From NCBI GenBank assembly GCA_017455685.1, contig JAFSZH010000041.1, forward strand, positions 1 through 64,000: DNA of 64,000 bases, written 5' to 3'. A model generated the notes under the pieces. The model did not search any database. It worked only from the letters and a program-made list of their open reading frames with translations, and was not told the origin of the DNA. This document shows, piece after piece, positions 16,945 to 25,765 of the stretch (the stretch's first letter is position 1; every line of letters starts with the position of its first letter). The DNA comes from Oscillospiraceae bacterium. Its GTDB lineage: Bacteria; Bacillota; Clostridia; Oscillospirales; Oscillospiraceae. The position numbers and the translations under genes are program-made.

Positions 16945-18840
16945 TCAATCCTTGTCGTTCGATCGGTTTTTGTCCTTTTCGCGCCAGATCATCAGCGCGG
17001 CCATATCCGCAGGGGAGACGCCTGAGATCCGGGAAGCCTGGCCGAAATTACCGGGCCGGATGGTCTTGAGCTTCTGCCGGGCTTCGGTGCGCAGACCGGG
17101 GACGGCGTCGTAGTCCAGATCTTCGGGCAAAGTGCGGTCCTCCATCCGGCGGAACTCCTCCACCTGCCGCAGCTGGCGGGAGATATAGCCTTCGTACTTC
17201 AGCGTGATGGAGACCTCCTCCCACACGGCCCGGGGAAGGGTCGGCCGCTCCGCATCCAGGGAACCCAGGTCCTGATAACTTATCTGGGGACGGCGGAGCA
17301 GATCCGCCAGAGAGACTCCGGAGACGACCTCCGCCGTGCCGCAGCTCCGCAGCAGAGCGTTGAGCTCCTCCGTGGGGGGGAGAAAGGTGGTTTCCAGGCG
17401 CTTCCGCTCGGCGGCTACGGCGGCGTACCTGGCCTTCACCGCGGCAAAGCGTTCCTCGCTGAGCAGCCCCACCCGGTAACCGATGGCGCTGAGGCGCTCG
17501 TCGGCGTTGTCCTGCCGGTGGAGCAGCCGGTATTCGCTGCGGGAGGTCATGATCCGGTAGGGCTCTTCGGTGCCCTTGGTCACAAGATCATCGATGAGAG
17601 TGCCGATGTAGCCGTCGCTGCGGCGGAGGATCATGGGCTCCTTGCCTTTCAGCTTCAACGCGGCGTTGACGCCTGCCACCAGTCCCTGCACCGCCGCTTC
17701 CTCGTAGCCGGAGGAGCCGTTGAACTGTCCCGCACCGTACAATCCGGGGATCTTCTTGCTCTCCAGCGTGGGCAGCAGCTCCGTGGGATCCACGCAGTCG
17801 TACTCAATGGCGTAGGCGCTGCGCTGGATCTGAGCGTGTTCCAGTCCGGCGATGGAGTGGACCACCTGCACCTGCACGTCTTCGGGCAGGGAGGAGGAGA
17901 GCCCCTGGATATAGAGCTCCCGGGTGTTCAGCCCCATGGGCTCAATGAAAAGCTGATGCCGTTCCTTGTCCGGCAAAGTGACGAGCTTGGTTTCGATGGA
18001 GGGACAGTAGCGCGGCCCGGTGCTCTCAATGGTGCCGTTGAAAAGGGGGCTCCGGTCCAGATTGGCCCGGATGATCTCGTGGGTGACGGAATTGGTGTAG
18101 GTAAGATAACAAACGGCCTTGTTCTCCACTGGCCTGTCTGCGTTGGCAAAGGAGAAGGGCTCCGCATCCTCGTCGCCAGGCTGCAGCTCCATCACCGAGG
18201 TGTCCACCGTGAGAGCGTTCACTCTCGGCGGCGTGCCGGTCTTGAAGCGCCGCATTCGCAGTCCCAGGGAACGGAGAGAATCCGTCAGCGGCAGAGCAGC
18301 CGCCATGCCGTCGGGGCCGGAGACGCGCACAACGTCGCCGATGATGGTCCGCCCGCCCAGGTAGGTGCCGGTGGCCACGATAGCTGCCCGGCATCCATAC
18401 CGTGCTCCGGTGGCGGCTGTGACGGAGGAAACACGGCCCTCCGTGAGCTCTACTGAGACGATCTCCGCCTGCCGAAGCACAAGCCCCGGCTGGTTTTCCA
18501 AGACGGCCTTCATCAGCTCCTGGTACTTCCGCCGGTCCGCCTGGGCCCGCAGGGAGTGGACCGCAGGGCCCTTGCCCCGGTTGAGTATACGGAACTGGAT
18601 GCCGGCGGCGTCGGCAGCCTTGCCCATCTCGCCGCCCAGAGCGTCCAGCTCCCGGACCAGATGGCCCTTGCCGGTGCCGCCGATAGCAGGATTGCAGGGC
18701 ATGTTGCCCACACTGTCCAGATTGACGGCAAAGCAGACGGTCTTCATGCCAAGCCGGGCGGCGGCCAGAGCCGCTTCAATGCCCGCGTGTCCGGCGCCGA
18801 TCACAGCAATATCAAATTGTCCGGCGTCGTAGACCGTCAT
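16945..18840 (-). CDS. mnmG: tRNA uridine-5-carboxymethylaminomethyl synthase MnmG
   Basis: MnmG, with MnmE, installs the (carboxymethyl)aminomethyl group on U34 of certain tRNAs using FAD and methylene-tetrahydrofolate. The 631-residue length is standard. The N-terminal dinucleotide-binding motif 'VIGAGHAGIEAALAAARLG', the 'CNPAIGGTGKGHLVRE' motif and the C-terminal helical domain are all present. The true start is ATG 18840, which overlaps the dipeptidase stop (ATGA); the longer frame to 19065 is inside that gene. No mnmE, rnpA or rsmG is adjacent, so it is away from the usual origin-proximal cluster. Confidence 0.97.
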   Translation of the reverse strand: MTVYDAGQFDIAVIGAGHAGIEAALAAARLGMKTVCFAVNLDSVGNMPCNPAIGGTGKGHLVRELDALGGEMGKAADAAGIQFRILNRGKGPAVHSLRAQADRRKYQELMKAVLENQPGLVLRQAEIVSVELTEGRVSSVTAATGARYGCRAAIVATGTYLGGRTIIGDVVRVSGPDGMAAALPLTDSLRSLGLRMRRFKTGTPPRVNALTVDTSVMELQPGDEDAEPFSFANADRPVENKAVCYLTYTNSVTHEIIRANLDRSPLFNGTIESTGPRYCPSIETKLVTLPDKERHQLFIEPMGLNTRELYIQGLSSSLPEDVQVQVVHSIAGLEHAQIQRSAYAIEYDCVDPTELLPTLESKKIPGLYGAGQFNGSSGYEEAAVQGLVAGVNAALKLKGKEPMILRRSDGYIGTLIDDLVTKGTEEPYRIMTSRSEYRLLHRQDNADERLSAIGYRVGLLSEERFAAVKARYAAVAAERKRLETTFLPPTEELNALLRSCGTAEVVSGVSLADLLRRPQISYQDLGSLDAERPTLPRAVWEEVSITLKYEGYISRQLRQVEEFRRMEDRTLPEDLDYDAVPGLRTEARQKLKTIRPGNFGQASRISGVSPADMAALMIWREKDKNRSNDKD

Positions 18841-20270
18841 TCCTTCGCGATTTCCTTCAAAATACTTTTTACAAGGGTTTCCGTCTGTTCCATGGACTTT
18901 ATAACCAGCGTCTCCTTGGGGGAATGGATATCCCGCAGCTCCGGCCCGATGGAAATGATGTCCAGCGTCGGGTTCTTGTTGGCCCAGGCGCCGCATTCCA
19001 GTCCCGCGTGCACCGGCTCCACCCGGATCTCCCGACCCTCCAGTGCGCGGAAGCAATCCGCGCACAGCGCCACAAGGCGGCTGTGGGGGTTCAGAGGCCA
19101 GCCGGGGGAGGAGGAGAGTACCGTCATGGCAAAGCCGAAGCGCTTCGCCTGTTCGGAGTAGGTCTTTTTCATCGCTTCCGTAATGGCGGGCTCGGAGGAC
19201 CGCTGATGGATCACAAAGGAGAAGCCGTCTTCGTCCAGAGCCGCCAGACCCAAGCTGGCGGAGCTCTCCACCAGGCCGGGGATCGCCGGAGACATGGTGT
19301 TCACGCCGTCGTGAACGGCCGTGAGCATCTCCAGCACCGTCCGGGTATCGTCAGGGGTGAGAACGGTGTCTGCGCCGTCCGTCTCCGTCAGCGTGACGGA
19401 GGCGCCGGGATCGGTGAGAGCGCACTGCTCCAGCAGCCGGTCCACAGTCTCCATGGCGGCGGAGAGGAACGCCTCGGCCTGCTCCGCCGGGACAGCTGCC
19501 ACGGCGGCACAGGAAGAGGGAATGGCGTTGTGGGCGCTGCCGCCCTTGAACGAGGCCAGAGAAAGCCCGGGCGCCTTTTCCCCGCCGGAGAGAAGAATGT
19601 TCCCGGCCATGCGGATGGCGTTGGCCCGGCCCAGATGGATCTGGGCGCCGGAGTGTCCGCCCTCCAGTCCCTGCACGGTGAGGGAATAAAAGCGAAGCCC
19701 GTTGCCGCCGACCCAATGGGCCGGGCGGCGGAAGGAGTACATATCGCTGCCGGCGCTGGAGCAGCACAAAGAGCCGTAGCCCTCCCAGTCAAGATTGATG
19801 AGGTACTTGGCGTCCAGATGCCGGGGGTCCACGGTGAGGGCGCCGGTCATGCCGTTTTCTTCGTCCGTGGTGAAAATAGCGCGCACGGGACCGAAGCGGC
19901 CGTCCCCGTCCTCCAGAACGGTCATGGCCACAGCCACGCCCGCGCCGTTGTCAGCTCCCAGGGAAGTGCCGTCGGCGGTCAGCGTTTCGCCGTCGTTGAT
20001 GACCCGGATGGGGTCGGTGAGGGGATCGTAGACCCGGCCCTCCTCGGCCACGCACACCATGTCCATGTGAGCCTGCAGGATGGTCCGAGGGGCGTTTTCC
20101 AGTCCGGGAGCGCCGGGCTTGTCGATGATGACGTTGTTGGCGCTGTCACGGACAGCCGTCAGACCGCGATCGGCGGCCCACTGACAGAGAAAGCGGCTTA
20201 CCGCCTCCTCGTGGCCGGATTGGCGGGGGATCCGGGTCAGAAGAAGAAAGTTTTCAACACTTTTGTTCAT
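18837..20270 (-). CDS. pepD: Beta-Ala-His/aminoacyl-histidine dipeptidase (M20 family, PepD-type)
   Basis: A 477-residue cytosolic zinc dipeptidase of the M20C group, acting on Xaa-His and related dipeptides. Metal-site motifs are visible: 'LQAHMDMV', 'SLGADNGAG', 'FTTDEENGMTG' with the catalytic Glu, and a C-terminal 'HAGLECG'. The dimerisation domain is inserted at about 210-385. I chose ATG 20270 (MNKSVENF), preceded by GGAAAGGA; the frame runs upstream into HtrA. It overlaps mnmG by 4 bp and so heads the pepD-mnmG-SBP operon. Confidence 0.9.
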   Translation of the reverse strand: MNKSVENFLLLTRIPRQSGHEEAVSRFLCQWAADRGLTAVRDSANNVIIDKPGAPGLENAPRTILQAHMDMVCVAEEGRVYDPLTDPIRVINDGETLTADGTSLGADNGAGVAVAMTVLEDGDGRFGPVRAIFTTDEENGMTGALTVDPRHLDAKYLINLDWEGYGSLCCSSAGSDMYSFRRPAHWVGGNGLRFYSLTVQGLEGGHSGAQIHLGRANAIRMAGNILLSGGEKAPGLSLASFKGGSAHNAIPSSCAAVAAVPAEQAEAFLSAAMETVDRLLEQCALTDPGASVTLTETDGADTVLTPDDTRTVLEMLTAVHDGVNTMSPAIPGLVESSASLGLAALDEDGFSFVIHQRSSEPAITEAMKKTYSEQAKRFGFAMTVLSSSPGWPLNPHSRLVALCADCFRALEGREIRVEPVHAGLECGAWANKNPTLDIISIGPELRDIHSPKETLVIKSMEQTETLVKSILKEIAKE

Positions 20271-20305
20271 AGGAGATTTGATCCTTTCCAAATTACTGTC
20301 AGAGA

Positions 20306-21610
20306 TCAGTAGACGTCGTTCACGTCCACCAGTCGGACCGTCACGTCGAAGGTGGTGGGTTCCTTGCCGCCCTGGCCTTCCCGCCAAACGGTGAGCACCA
20401 TGGTGTCGCCCACGACTTTGTCTTTCAAAATGGCGGTCACCTGGCCGGTGGTGTTCACGCTCTCACCGTCCACGGCAAGAAGGATGTCGCCCCGGCGGAT
20501 CCCCTGGGCCTTGCAGTCGGAGCCGTCGGCCACCTCGCTGACGTACAGCCCCTCGGGGATGCCGTAACGATCCTTCGCCGCCTCGGGGATGGAGCCCAGG
20601 GTCAGCCCCAGCGCCGGGCGGCCCAGCACTTCACCGGTGGAGAGGATGGAATCGGCCATGGCCTTCACCGTGCGGGAGGGAATGGCGAAGCCTACGCCCT
20701 CTACGGTAGCTCTTCCGGTCTGGCTGCTCATCTTCATGTTGGTGATGCCGATCACCTGGCCGTACATATTGATCAGCGGCCCGCCGGAGTTGCCCTCATT
20801 GATGGGGGCGCTGGTCTGGATCAGCGTGAGAGAGGTGCCGTTGTAGGAGATGTCCCGGTCGATGCCGGAGATGATGCCCTCGGTCATGGTGCTTCGAAAC
20901 TCCACGCCCAGCGGGTTGCCGATGGCCACCACCTGATCACCCACGGAGAGGGTCTCCGTGTCGCAGAATTCGGCGGGGATCAGCCCCGGTGCGTCGATCT
21001 TCAGCACGGCCACGTCGCTGCGGGGGTCGTAGCCCACCAGCCTGACCTCGTATTCCTCATCGTTCCACAGCGTGACCGTGGCGCGGCAGGTGCCCTCCAC
21101 CAGGTGGGAGTTGGTGACGATATAGCCGTCCGAGGTGAGGACGATGCCGGTGCCCCAGTAATAACTGTTGAGCTGCAGATCGTCGGTGTAGGCTGTGATG
21201 GCCACCACGGAGGGGGCGCATTTTTCATAGATCTCCTGAAGCGTCAGCTTTTCCTCGGAAGCGGGATGAAGCTGGACGGTGAAGGAGGAATAGCGCTCCA
21301 CTCTTGGAATCGTGCATTCGGCGGCTTCCTCGCGGGAGGTATAGTAGCTGTCGAAGAAGTCCTTGAAGTCCTCGGCGAAGTCATCCATCTTGGGCAGCCC
21401 CTCGGGGGGAGCGTTCTGCTCCTCCGCGCTCCTTTTGGCGCCGAAGATCAGCGCCGAGCCCACGATCAGACCGATGAGCAGCACCGCGGCGATCAGAGCG
21501 ATCAGCCAGGTCCTTTTTTTCTTTTTCACCATCCCGGCGCTCTGGGGCGGCACGGCCAGAGGGTCGTACCACTGGGGCCCGGTCCGGACGGAATACCAAC
21601 GATTATCCAT
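20306..21610 (-). CDS. HtrA-like membrane serine protease with PDZ domain
   Basis: A 434-residue trypsin-like protease of the S1C (DegS/HtrA) family that acts on misfolded or regulatory proteins outside the membrane. A short cytoplasmic N-terminus is followed by a membrane helix (about 35-56), the protease domain with His169, Asp199 and Ser275 (in NSHLV, RSDVAVLKID and GNSGGPLI), and a C-terminal PDZ domain (about 330-420). It starts inside the last codons of the sensor kinase gene, so it is translated together with the kinase; a stress response controlled by that two-component system is likely. Confidence 0.93.
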   Translation of the reverse strand: MDNRWYSVRTGPQWYDPLAVPPQSAGMVKKKKRTWLIALIAAVLLIGLIVGSALIFGAKRSAEEQNAPPEGLPKMDDFAEDFKDFFDSYYTSREEAAECTIPRVERYSSFTVQLHPASEEKLTLQEIYEKCAPSVVAITAYTDDLQLNSYYWGTGIVLTSDGYIVTNSHLVEGTCRATVTLWNDEEYEVRLVGYDPRSDVAVLKIDAPGLIPAEFCDTETLSVGDQVVAIGNPLGVEFRSTMTEGIISGIDRDISYNGTSLTLIQTSAPINEGNSGGPLINMYGQVIGITNMKMSSQTGRATVEGVGFAIPSRTVKAMADSILSTGEVLGRPALGLTLGSIPEAAKDRYGIPEGLYVSEVADGSDCKAQGIRRGDILLAVDGESVNTTGQVTAILKDKVVGDTMVLTVWREGQGGKEPTTFDVTVRLVDVNDVY

Positions 21611-23057
21611 ACTGTTTTTCCCCTGTCTGCTTTTTGGATTCCTGTTTCAGCGTCAGGGTAAAGACAAAGTCTGTCACGCCCTGGCGGCTGGTGACGGCGA
21701 TATCCTCGCCGTGGTTGTTGAGAATGGTTTTCACGATATAGAGGCCCAGGCCCACGCCGTCCCGGTCCTGGCTGCGGCTCCGGTCGGATTTGTGGAACCG
21801 GTCGAACAGAAGCGGGATCTCTGCTTCGGGAATGGTGCTGCCCTGGTTGCGTACGGAAACGTAGGCTTTGGCGTTATCCTTCCACAGAGAGATGCCCAGC
21901 TCCGTGCCTTCCCGGGAGAACTTGATGGCGTTGTCAAAGAGGTTGTAGACCACCTGGGTGATGGCGTCGGCGTTGCCCCGGACGATGACGGAGTCCTCGG
22001 GGACCTGGAAATCCACTTCCAGACGGCGCTGATCGATCTTATCTGCAAAATTGATAAGCGTCAGACGCAGCACCTCGGCAATGTCGAAGCTCTGATTCAG
22101 CAGCGCTTCCCGATCCCCGGCCTGGAGCCGGGAGAGCTCCAGCATGCTCCGCACCAGCCGGGCCAGCCGCTTGGTCTCGGAGGAGATGGTCTGCAGGTAT
22201 CTCTTCTCGCTCTCCGGGGGAATGGTGCCGTCCAGAATGCCGTCGGCAAAGCCGGAAATGGTAGTCATGGGGGTCTTGAGCTCATGGGACACGTTGGCGA
22301 TGAACTCTCTCCGGCGTGTCTCGGATTTTTCCAGAGAATCCGCCATGGAGTTGAACGCGTCTGCCAGCTCGCCGATCTCGTCGTCCCGATGGATATCCAC
22401 CCGGGCGGTGAGGTCGCCCCGGCCGAACTGCCGGGCGGCGTTGGCCAGCTGCTGCAGCGGCCTGGTCAGATACCGGGAACTCGCCAGCCCGAATGCCAGC
22501 GCCAGCATCAGCACCACCAGACTGATCATGAAGAACAGCGGCACGATAGTCTGCCACACGGAAAGGGCGGCCCTGGTGTCCCGGGAGACGAAGAGATAAC
22601 CCAGCAGGGTCCCGCCTGCCGATCGAAGCGGCGTGACGATGGTGTAGTGACTGTTGGGATAAAAACCGTGGAGATCGTCGAAATAGGTGTCGTTTCCGGT
22701 TTGGGGAAGAGAGTCAAACAGTTCTCTGTCCAGTTCCGTGCCAAGATGGTGACATCCGAGTTCTGCGTCGGAACAGGAAACCACTTTTCCGTCGGGCGCG
22801 ACGATGAAAATGTGCTCTTCCGTGCTGGCAGCCACGGTGGTGATGGACATGCGAAGCTCCAACGAGCCCAGGTCGTTCTCCCGGGCATAGGCCGCGGCAG
22901 CCCGGGACACCTCCCGGGAGCTGGTCTGCACCTGGTCGCGTGTCTCGGTCAGAAACACGTTCCGGCTCACAAGACCGAAGGTCACTCCGATGAGCATAAA
23001 GCTCACGATGACCATGGTGGCCGTGTTGAGGAAATTCCTTACGTACGTGCTGTGCAT
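21603..23057 (-). CDS. Membrane sensor histidine kinase
   Basis: A 484-residue kinase with two membrane helices (about 10-32 and 165-190) enclosing an extracellular sensor of about 130 residues, a HAMP linker, the HisKA domain with the phospho-acceptor in 'FIANVSHELKTPM', and a HATPase domain (N-box 'VYNLFDNAIKFS', G-box 'DGVGLGLYIVK'). It pairs with the response regulator directly upstream (1 bp gap, start codon close to the upstream stop) and with HtrA downstream. The arrangement resembles envelope-stress systems. The signal is unknown. Confidence 0.93.
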   Translation of the reverse strand: MHSTYVRNFLNTATMVIVSFMLIGVTFGLVSRNVFLTETRDQVQTSSREVSRAAAAYARENDLGSLELRMSITTVAASTEEHIFIVAPDGKVVSCSDAELGCHHLGTELDRELFDSLPQTGNDTYFDDLHGFYPNSHYTIVTPLRSAGGTLLGYLFVSRDTRAALSVWQTIVPLFFMISLVVLMLALAFGLASSRYLTRPLQQLANAARQFGRGDLTARVDIHRDDEIGELADAFNSMADSLEKSETRRREFIANVSHELKTPMTTISGFADGILDGTIPPESEKRYLQTISSETKRLARLVRSMLELSRLQAGDREALLNQSFDIAEVLRLTLINFADKIDQRRLEVDFQVPEDSVIVRGNADAITQVVYNLFDNAIKFSREGTELGISLWKDNAKAYVSVRNQGSTIPEAEIPLLFDRFHKSDRSRSQDRDGVGLGLYIVKTILNNHGEDIAVTSRQGVTDFVFTLTLKQESKKQTGEKQYG

Positions 23058-23058
23058 A

Positions 23059-23748
23059 TCATTCGGTGAGCTCGAACTTGTAGCCCACGCCCCAGACGGT
23101 CTTCAGAGACCATTTCTCGGATACGCCCTCCAGCTTTTCCCGCAAACGCTTGATGTGTACGTCCACGGTCCGGGAATCTCCGAAGTAATCAAAGCCCCAG
23201 ACCTCGTCCAGCAGCTGGTTGCGGGTGAACACCCGGTTGGGGGAGGAAGCGAGATGATACAGCAGCTCCATCTCCTTGGGCGGGACCTCCATACGTTTTC
23301 CGTCCACCACAAGCTCGTAGGAGTCCAGATTGATCACCAGCTTGTCGAAGGTGAGTTTTTTCTCTGCGGGATGGGCGGCGTCACCGTCCACCCGGCGCAA
23401 TACGGCGTGGATGCGGGCCATGAGCTCCTTGACCTCAAAGGGCTTGGTCACGTAGTCGTCGGCGCCCATTTCCAGACCGTTGATCTTGTCAAAGGTCTCG
23501 CCCTTGGCGGTGAGCATGATGATGGGCACGCTGGAGGTTTTGCGTACCTCGGAGCAGACTACCCAGCCGTCCAGCACGGGCAGCATCAGATCCAGCAGGA
23601 TCAGATCCGGGGATTCCGACTGGGCCATACGCAGACCCTCGCCGCCGTCGGCGGCCTGGATCACCTGAAACCCGTCCTTTTCCAGATAAAGGCGCAGCAG
23701 CTCGGAGATATTGCTGTCGTCCTCCACGATAAGCACTTTTTTCGCCAT
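23059..23748 (-). CDS. OmpR/PhoB-family response regulator
   Basis: A 229-residue regulator with an N-terminal receiver domain (phospho-Asp in 'DLILLDLMLPVLDG', conserved Lys in 'VTKPF') and a C-terminal winged helix ('LTFDKLVINLDSYELVV', 'GYKFELTE'). It is the first gene of the regulator-kinase-HtrA operon. The start follows AAAGGAGCACG. A TATAAT hexamer on the minus strand at 23795-23800 is a possible -10 box, without a clear -35. Confidence 0.94.
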   Translation of the reverse strand: MAKKVLIVEDDSNISELLRLYLEKDGFQVIQAADGGEGLRMAQSESPDLILLDLMLPVLDGWVVCSEVRKTSSVPIIMLTAKGETFDKINGLEMGADDYVTKPFEVKELMARIHAVLRRVDGDAAHPAEKKLTFDKLVINLDSYELVVDGKRMEVPPKEMELLYHLASSPNRVFTRNQLLDEVWGFDYFGDSRTVDVHIKRLREKLEGVSEKWSLKTVWGVGYKFELTE

Positions 23749-23904
23749 GGGAAACGTGCTCCTTTCTCATAGTAAGTACGATACTTGAAAAAATATTATA
23801 TACTATTTTTCCCCTGAGGGAAACACCTTCCCGGGCAAAAATTGTAAAAAAACCGTGACGAAACGGCGTTGACAGCTCCGGATCCGCGCCGGAGTATTTT
23901 TGTG

Positions 23905-23933
23905 TTGTAAAAAAACGGGAAACAAAATATAAT
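23905..23933 (+). promoter_or_regulatory. Promoter of ispE
   Basis: TTGTAA (23905-23910) and TATAAT (23928-23933) are spaced by 17 bp and lie 27 bp before the ispE ATG. A second TTGACA at 23869-23874 has no matching -10 at the right distance. Confidence 0.75.
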
Positions 23934-23959
23934 AGGCAAAAAACCGCAGGAGAAAGAGC

Positions 23960-24832
23960 ATGGATTCTGTCATCGAACGCTCCCCGGCAAAACTCAATCT
24001 GTCGCTGGACGTGCTGTCCCGGTGGGAGGACGGCTACCACGAGCTGCAGATGGTCATGTGCAGCGTGGACCTGACCGATCAGGTGGAGGTCACGCTGACA
24101 GGGGACGGCGTCACCGCCGCGGAGAGCAACCTGCCCTGGCTGCCGGCGGACCAGCGGAATCTTGCCGTCAAAGCGGTGAAAGCGTTTTACGCGGAACTGG
24201 GGGAAGAGGACCCGGGCGTGCATATCCGCATGAAAAAGCGCGTCCCCGTGGGCGCGGGCATGGCGGGCGGCAGCGCCAACGCCGCGGCCGTGCTGCGGGC
24301 GCTCAATACCCTCACCGCCGCCGGCATGGACGCCGACAGACTTCGCCGGGTGGCCCTTTCCGTGGGCAGCGACGTACCCTACTGTGTGGCGGGCGGCATG
24401 GCTCTGGCCCGGGGAAGAGGGGAGATCCTCACGCCCCTGCCGCCCATGCCGGAGTGCGCCGTTGTGATCTGCAAGCCAGCCTTTTCCATTTCAACGGCGG
24501 ATCTTTTTCATAAGCTGGACAGCCGGACGCTGAAGACCCATCCGGACACGGCGGGCATGATAGTTGCGCTGGAAAAGAACGATCTGGGCGGCGTGGCCCG
24601 GCGAATGTACAACGTATTTGAGGACGTGCTGCCCCGGAACTGCGCCGAGGTCTTTTCCATCCGGGGCTCGCTGCTGGATAACGGAGCGCTGGGCGCCGTC
24701 ATGACCGGCACGGGCAGCGCGGTATTCGGCATTTTCGACGGCGAAGGCGCCGCGAAGAGGGCCTATGACGCCCTTGCGCCCCATTACCGGGACTGCTTTC
24801 TCACCCGGATCTGCCGGGAATCCCTACTCTGA
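23960..24832 (+). CDS. ispE: 4-diphosphocytidyl-2-C-methyl-D-erythritol kinase IspE
   Basis: IspE phosphorylates CDP-methylerythritol in the non-mevalonate isoprenoid pathway. The 290-residue GHMP kinase shows the N-terminal 'RSPAKLNLSLDV' with the catalytic Lys, the ATP loop 'VPVGAGMAGGSANAAAVLRALN', and a C-terminal 'GAVMTGTGSAVFGIF' motif. The start follows AGGAGAAAG. It is followed 18 bp later by the TtcA-like gene, and the two probably share the promoter at 23905-23933. Confidence 0.95.
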   Translation: MDSVIERSPAKLNLSLDVLSRWEDGYHELQMVMCSVDLTDQVEVTLTGDGVTAAESNLPWLPADQRNLAVKAVKAFYAELGEEDPGVHIRMKKRVPVGAGMAGGSANAAAVLRALNTLTAAGMDADRLRRVALSVGSDVPYCVAGGMALARGRGEILTPLPPMPECAVVICKPAFSISTADLFHKLDSRTLKTHPDTAGMIVALEKNDLGGVARRMYNVFEDVLPRNCAEVFSIRGSLLDNGALGAVMTGTGSAVFGIFDGEGAAKRAYDALAPHYRDCFLTRICRESLL

Positions 24833-24850
24833 CGGTTCGGAGGGATCACC

Positions 24851-25708
24851 ATGAGCCGAGAGCTGCTGCCATATCAGGAGATCGAGCGCAGCATCATCCG
24901 TAAATACCGCAAAACCATCTGGTCGCCCTTCACTCTTGCCGTCAAACGCTATGAGCTGGTGCAGCCCGGGGACAAGATCGCCGTGTGCATTTCCGGCGGC
25001 AAGGATTCCATGCTGATGGCCAAACTGATGCAGGAGCTGCAGCGCCACGGAGACCACCCCTTTGAGGCGGTGTACCTGTGCATGGACCCGGGCTACGCCC
25101 CGGCCAACCGGAAAAAGATCGAGGACAACGCCGCCCTGCTGCAGATCCCGCTGACCATATTCGAGAGCGGGATTTTCGACGCGGCCAACGCCGCGGAGAA
25201 GAACCCCTGTTATCTCTGCGCCCGGATGCGCCGGGGCCATCTCTACGCCAAGGCCCGGGAGATGGGCTGCAACAAGATCGCTTTGGGCCATCATTTCAGC
25301 GACGTGATCGAAACCACGGTTATGGGCATGTTCTATTCCTCCAAGCTGGAGGCCATGCCCCCCAAGCTCCACAGCCGGAATTTTCCCGGCATGACGCTGA
25401 TCCGTCCCCTGTACTGCATCCACGAGGAGGATATCATCGCCTGGAAAAACTATAACCATCTGGAATTCCTCCAATGCGCCTGCCGCTTCACGGAAAACCG
25501 GGACGCCAGCCTGGACGGCATCGGGGAGAGCAGGCGGCAGGAGATCAAATTCCTTCTGCGGGAGCTTCGGAAGACCAATCCGAATATCGAAAAAAGCATT
25601 TTCAGCGCCGTCCACTCCGTATGTCTGGATACCTTTCCCGGGTATAAGACGGAGGACGAATACCATTCGTTTCTGGAACGCTTCGACAGGATGGAAAAAG
25701 AAGAATAA
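24851..25708 (+). CDS. TtcA-like PP-loop tRNA sulfurtransferase
   Basis: A 285-residue ATP-PP-loop enzyme of the TtcA/Ncs6 group, which adds sulfur to a tRNA base. The P-loop SGGKDS is at about residues 52-57. A CxxC (NPCYLCARMRRG) and a later Cys pair in 'FLQCACRF' are the positions that bind an iron-sulfur cluster in this group. TtcA makes 2-thiocytidine 32, but the Firmicutes branch is diverse, so the target position is not certain. The start follows GGAGGGATCACC. Confidence 0.83.
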   Translation: MSRELLPYQEIERSIIRKYRKTIWSPFTLAVKRYELVQPGDKIAVCISGGKDSMLMAKLMQELQRHGDHPFEAVYLCMDPGYAPANRKKIEDNAALLQIPLTIFESGIFDAANAAEKNPCYLCARMRRGHLYAKAREMGCNKIALGHHFSDVIETTVMGMFYSSKLEAMPPKLHSRNFPGMTLIRPLYCIHEEDIIAWKNYNHLEFLQCACRFTENRDASLDGIGESRRQEIKFLLRELRKTNPNIEKSIFSAVHSVCLDTFPGYKTEDEYHSFLERFDRMEKEE

Positions 25709-25709
25709 A

Positions 25710-25738
25710 CAGCGCCGGAGAAGACCTCTCCGGCGCTG
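25710..25738. terminator. Hairpin terminator between convergent genes
   Basis: A perfect 12-bp stem (CAGCGCCGGAGA / TCTCCGGCGCTG) lies directly after the TtcA-like stop and before the cysS stop on the other strand. The T tract is short, so efficiency is uncertain. Confidence 0.65.
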
Positions 25739-25765
25739 CTGTTATTTGTACGGGTCGAATAGGAC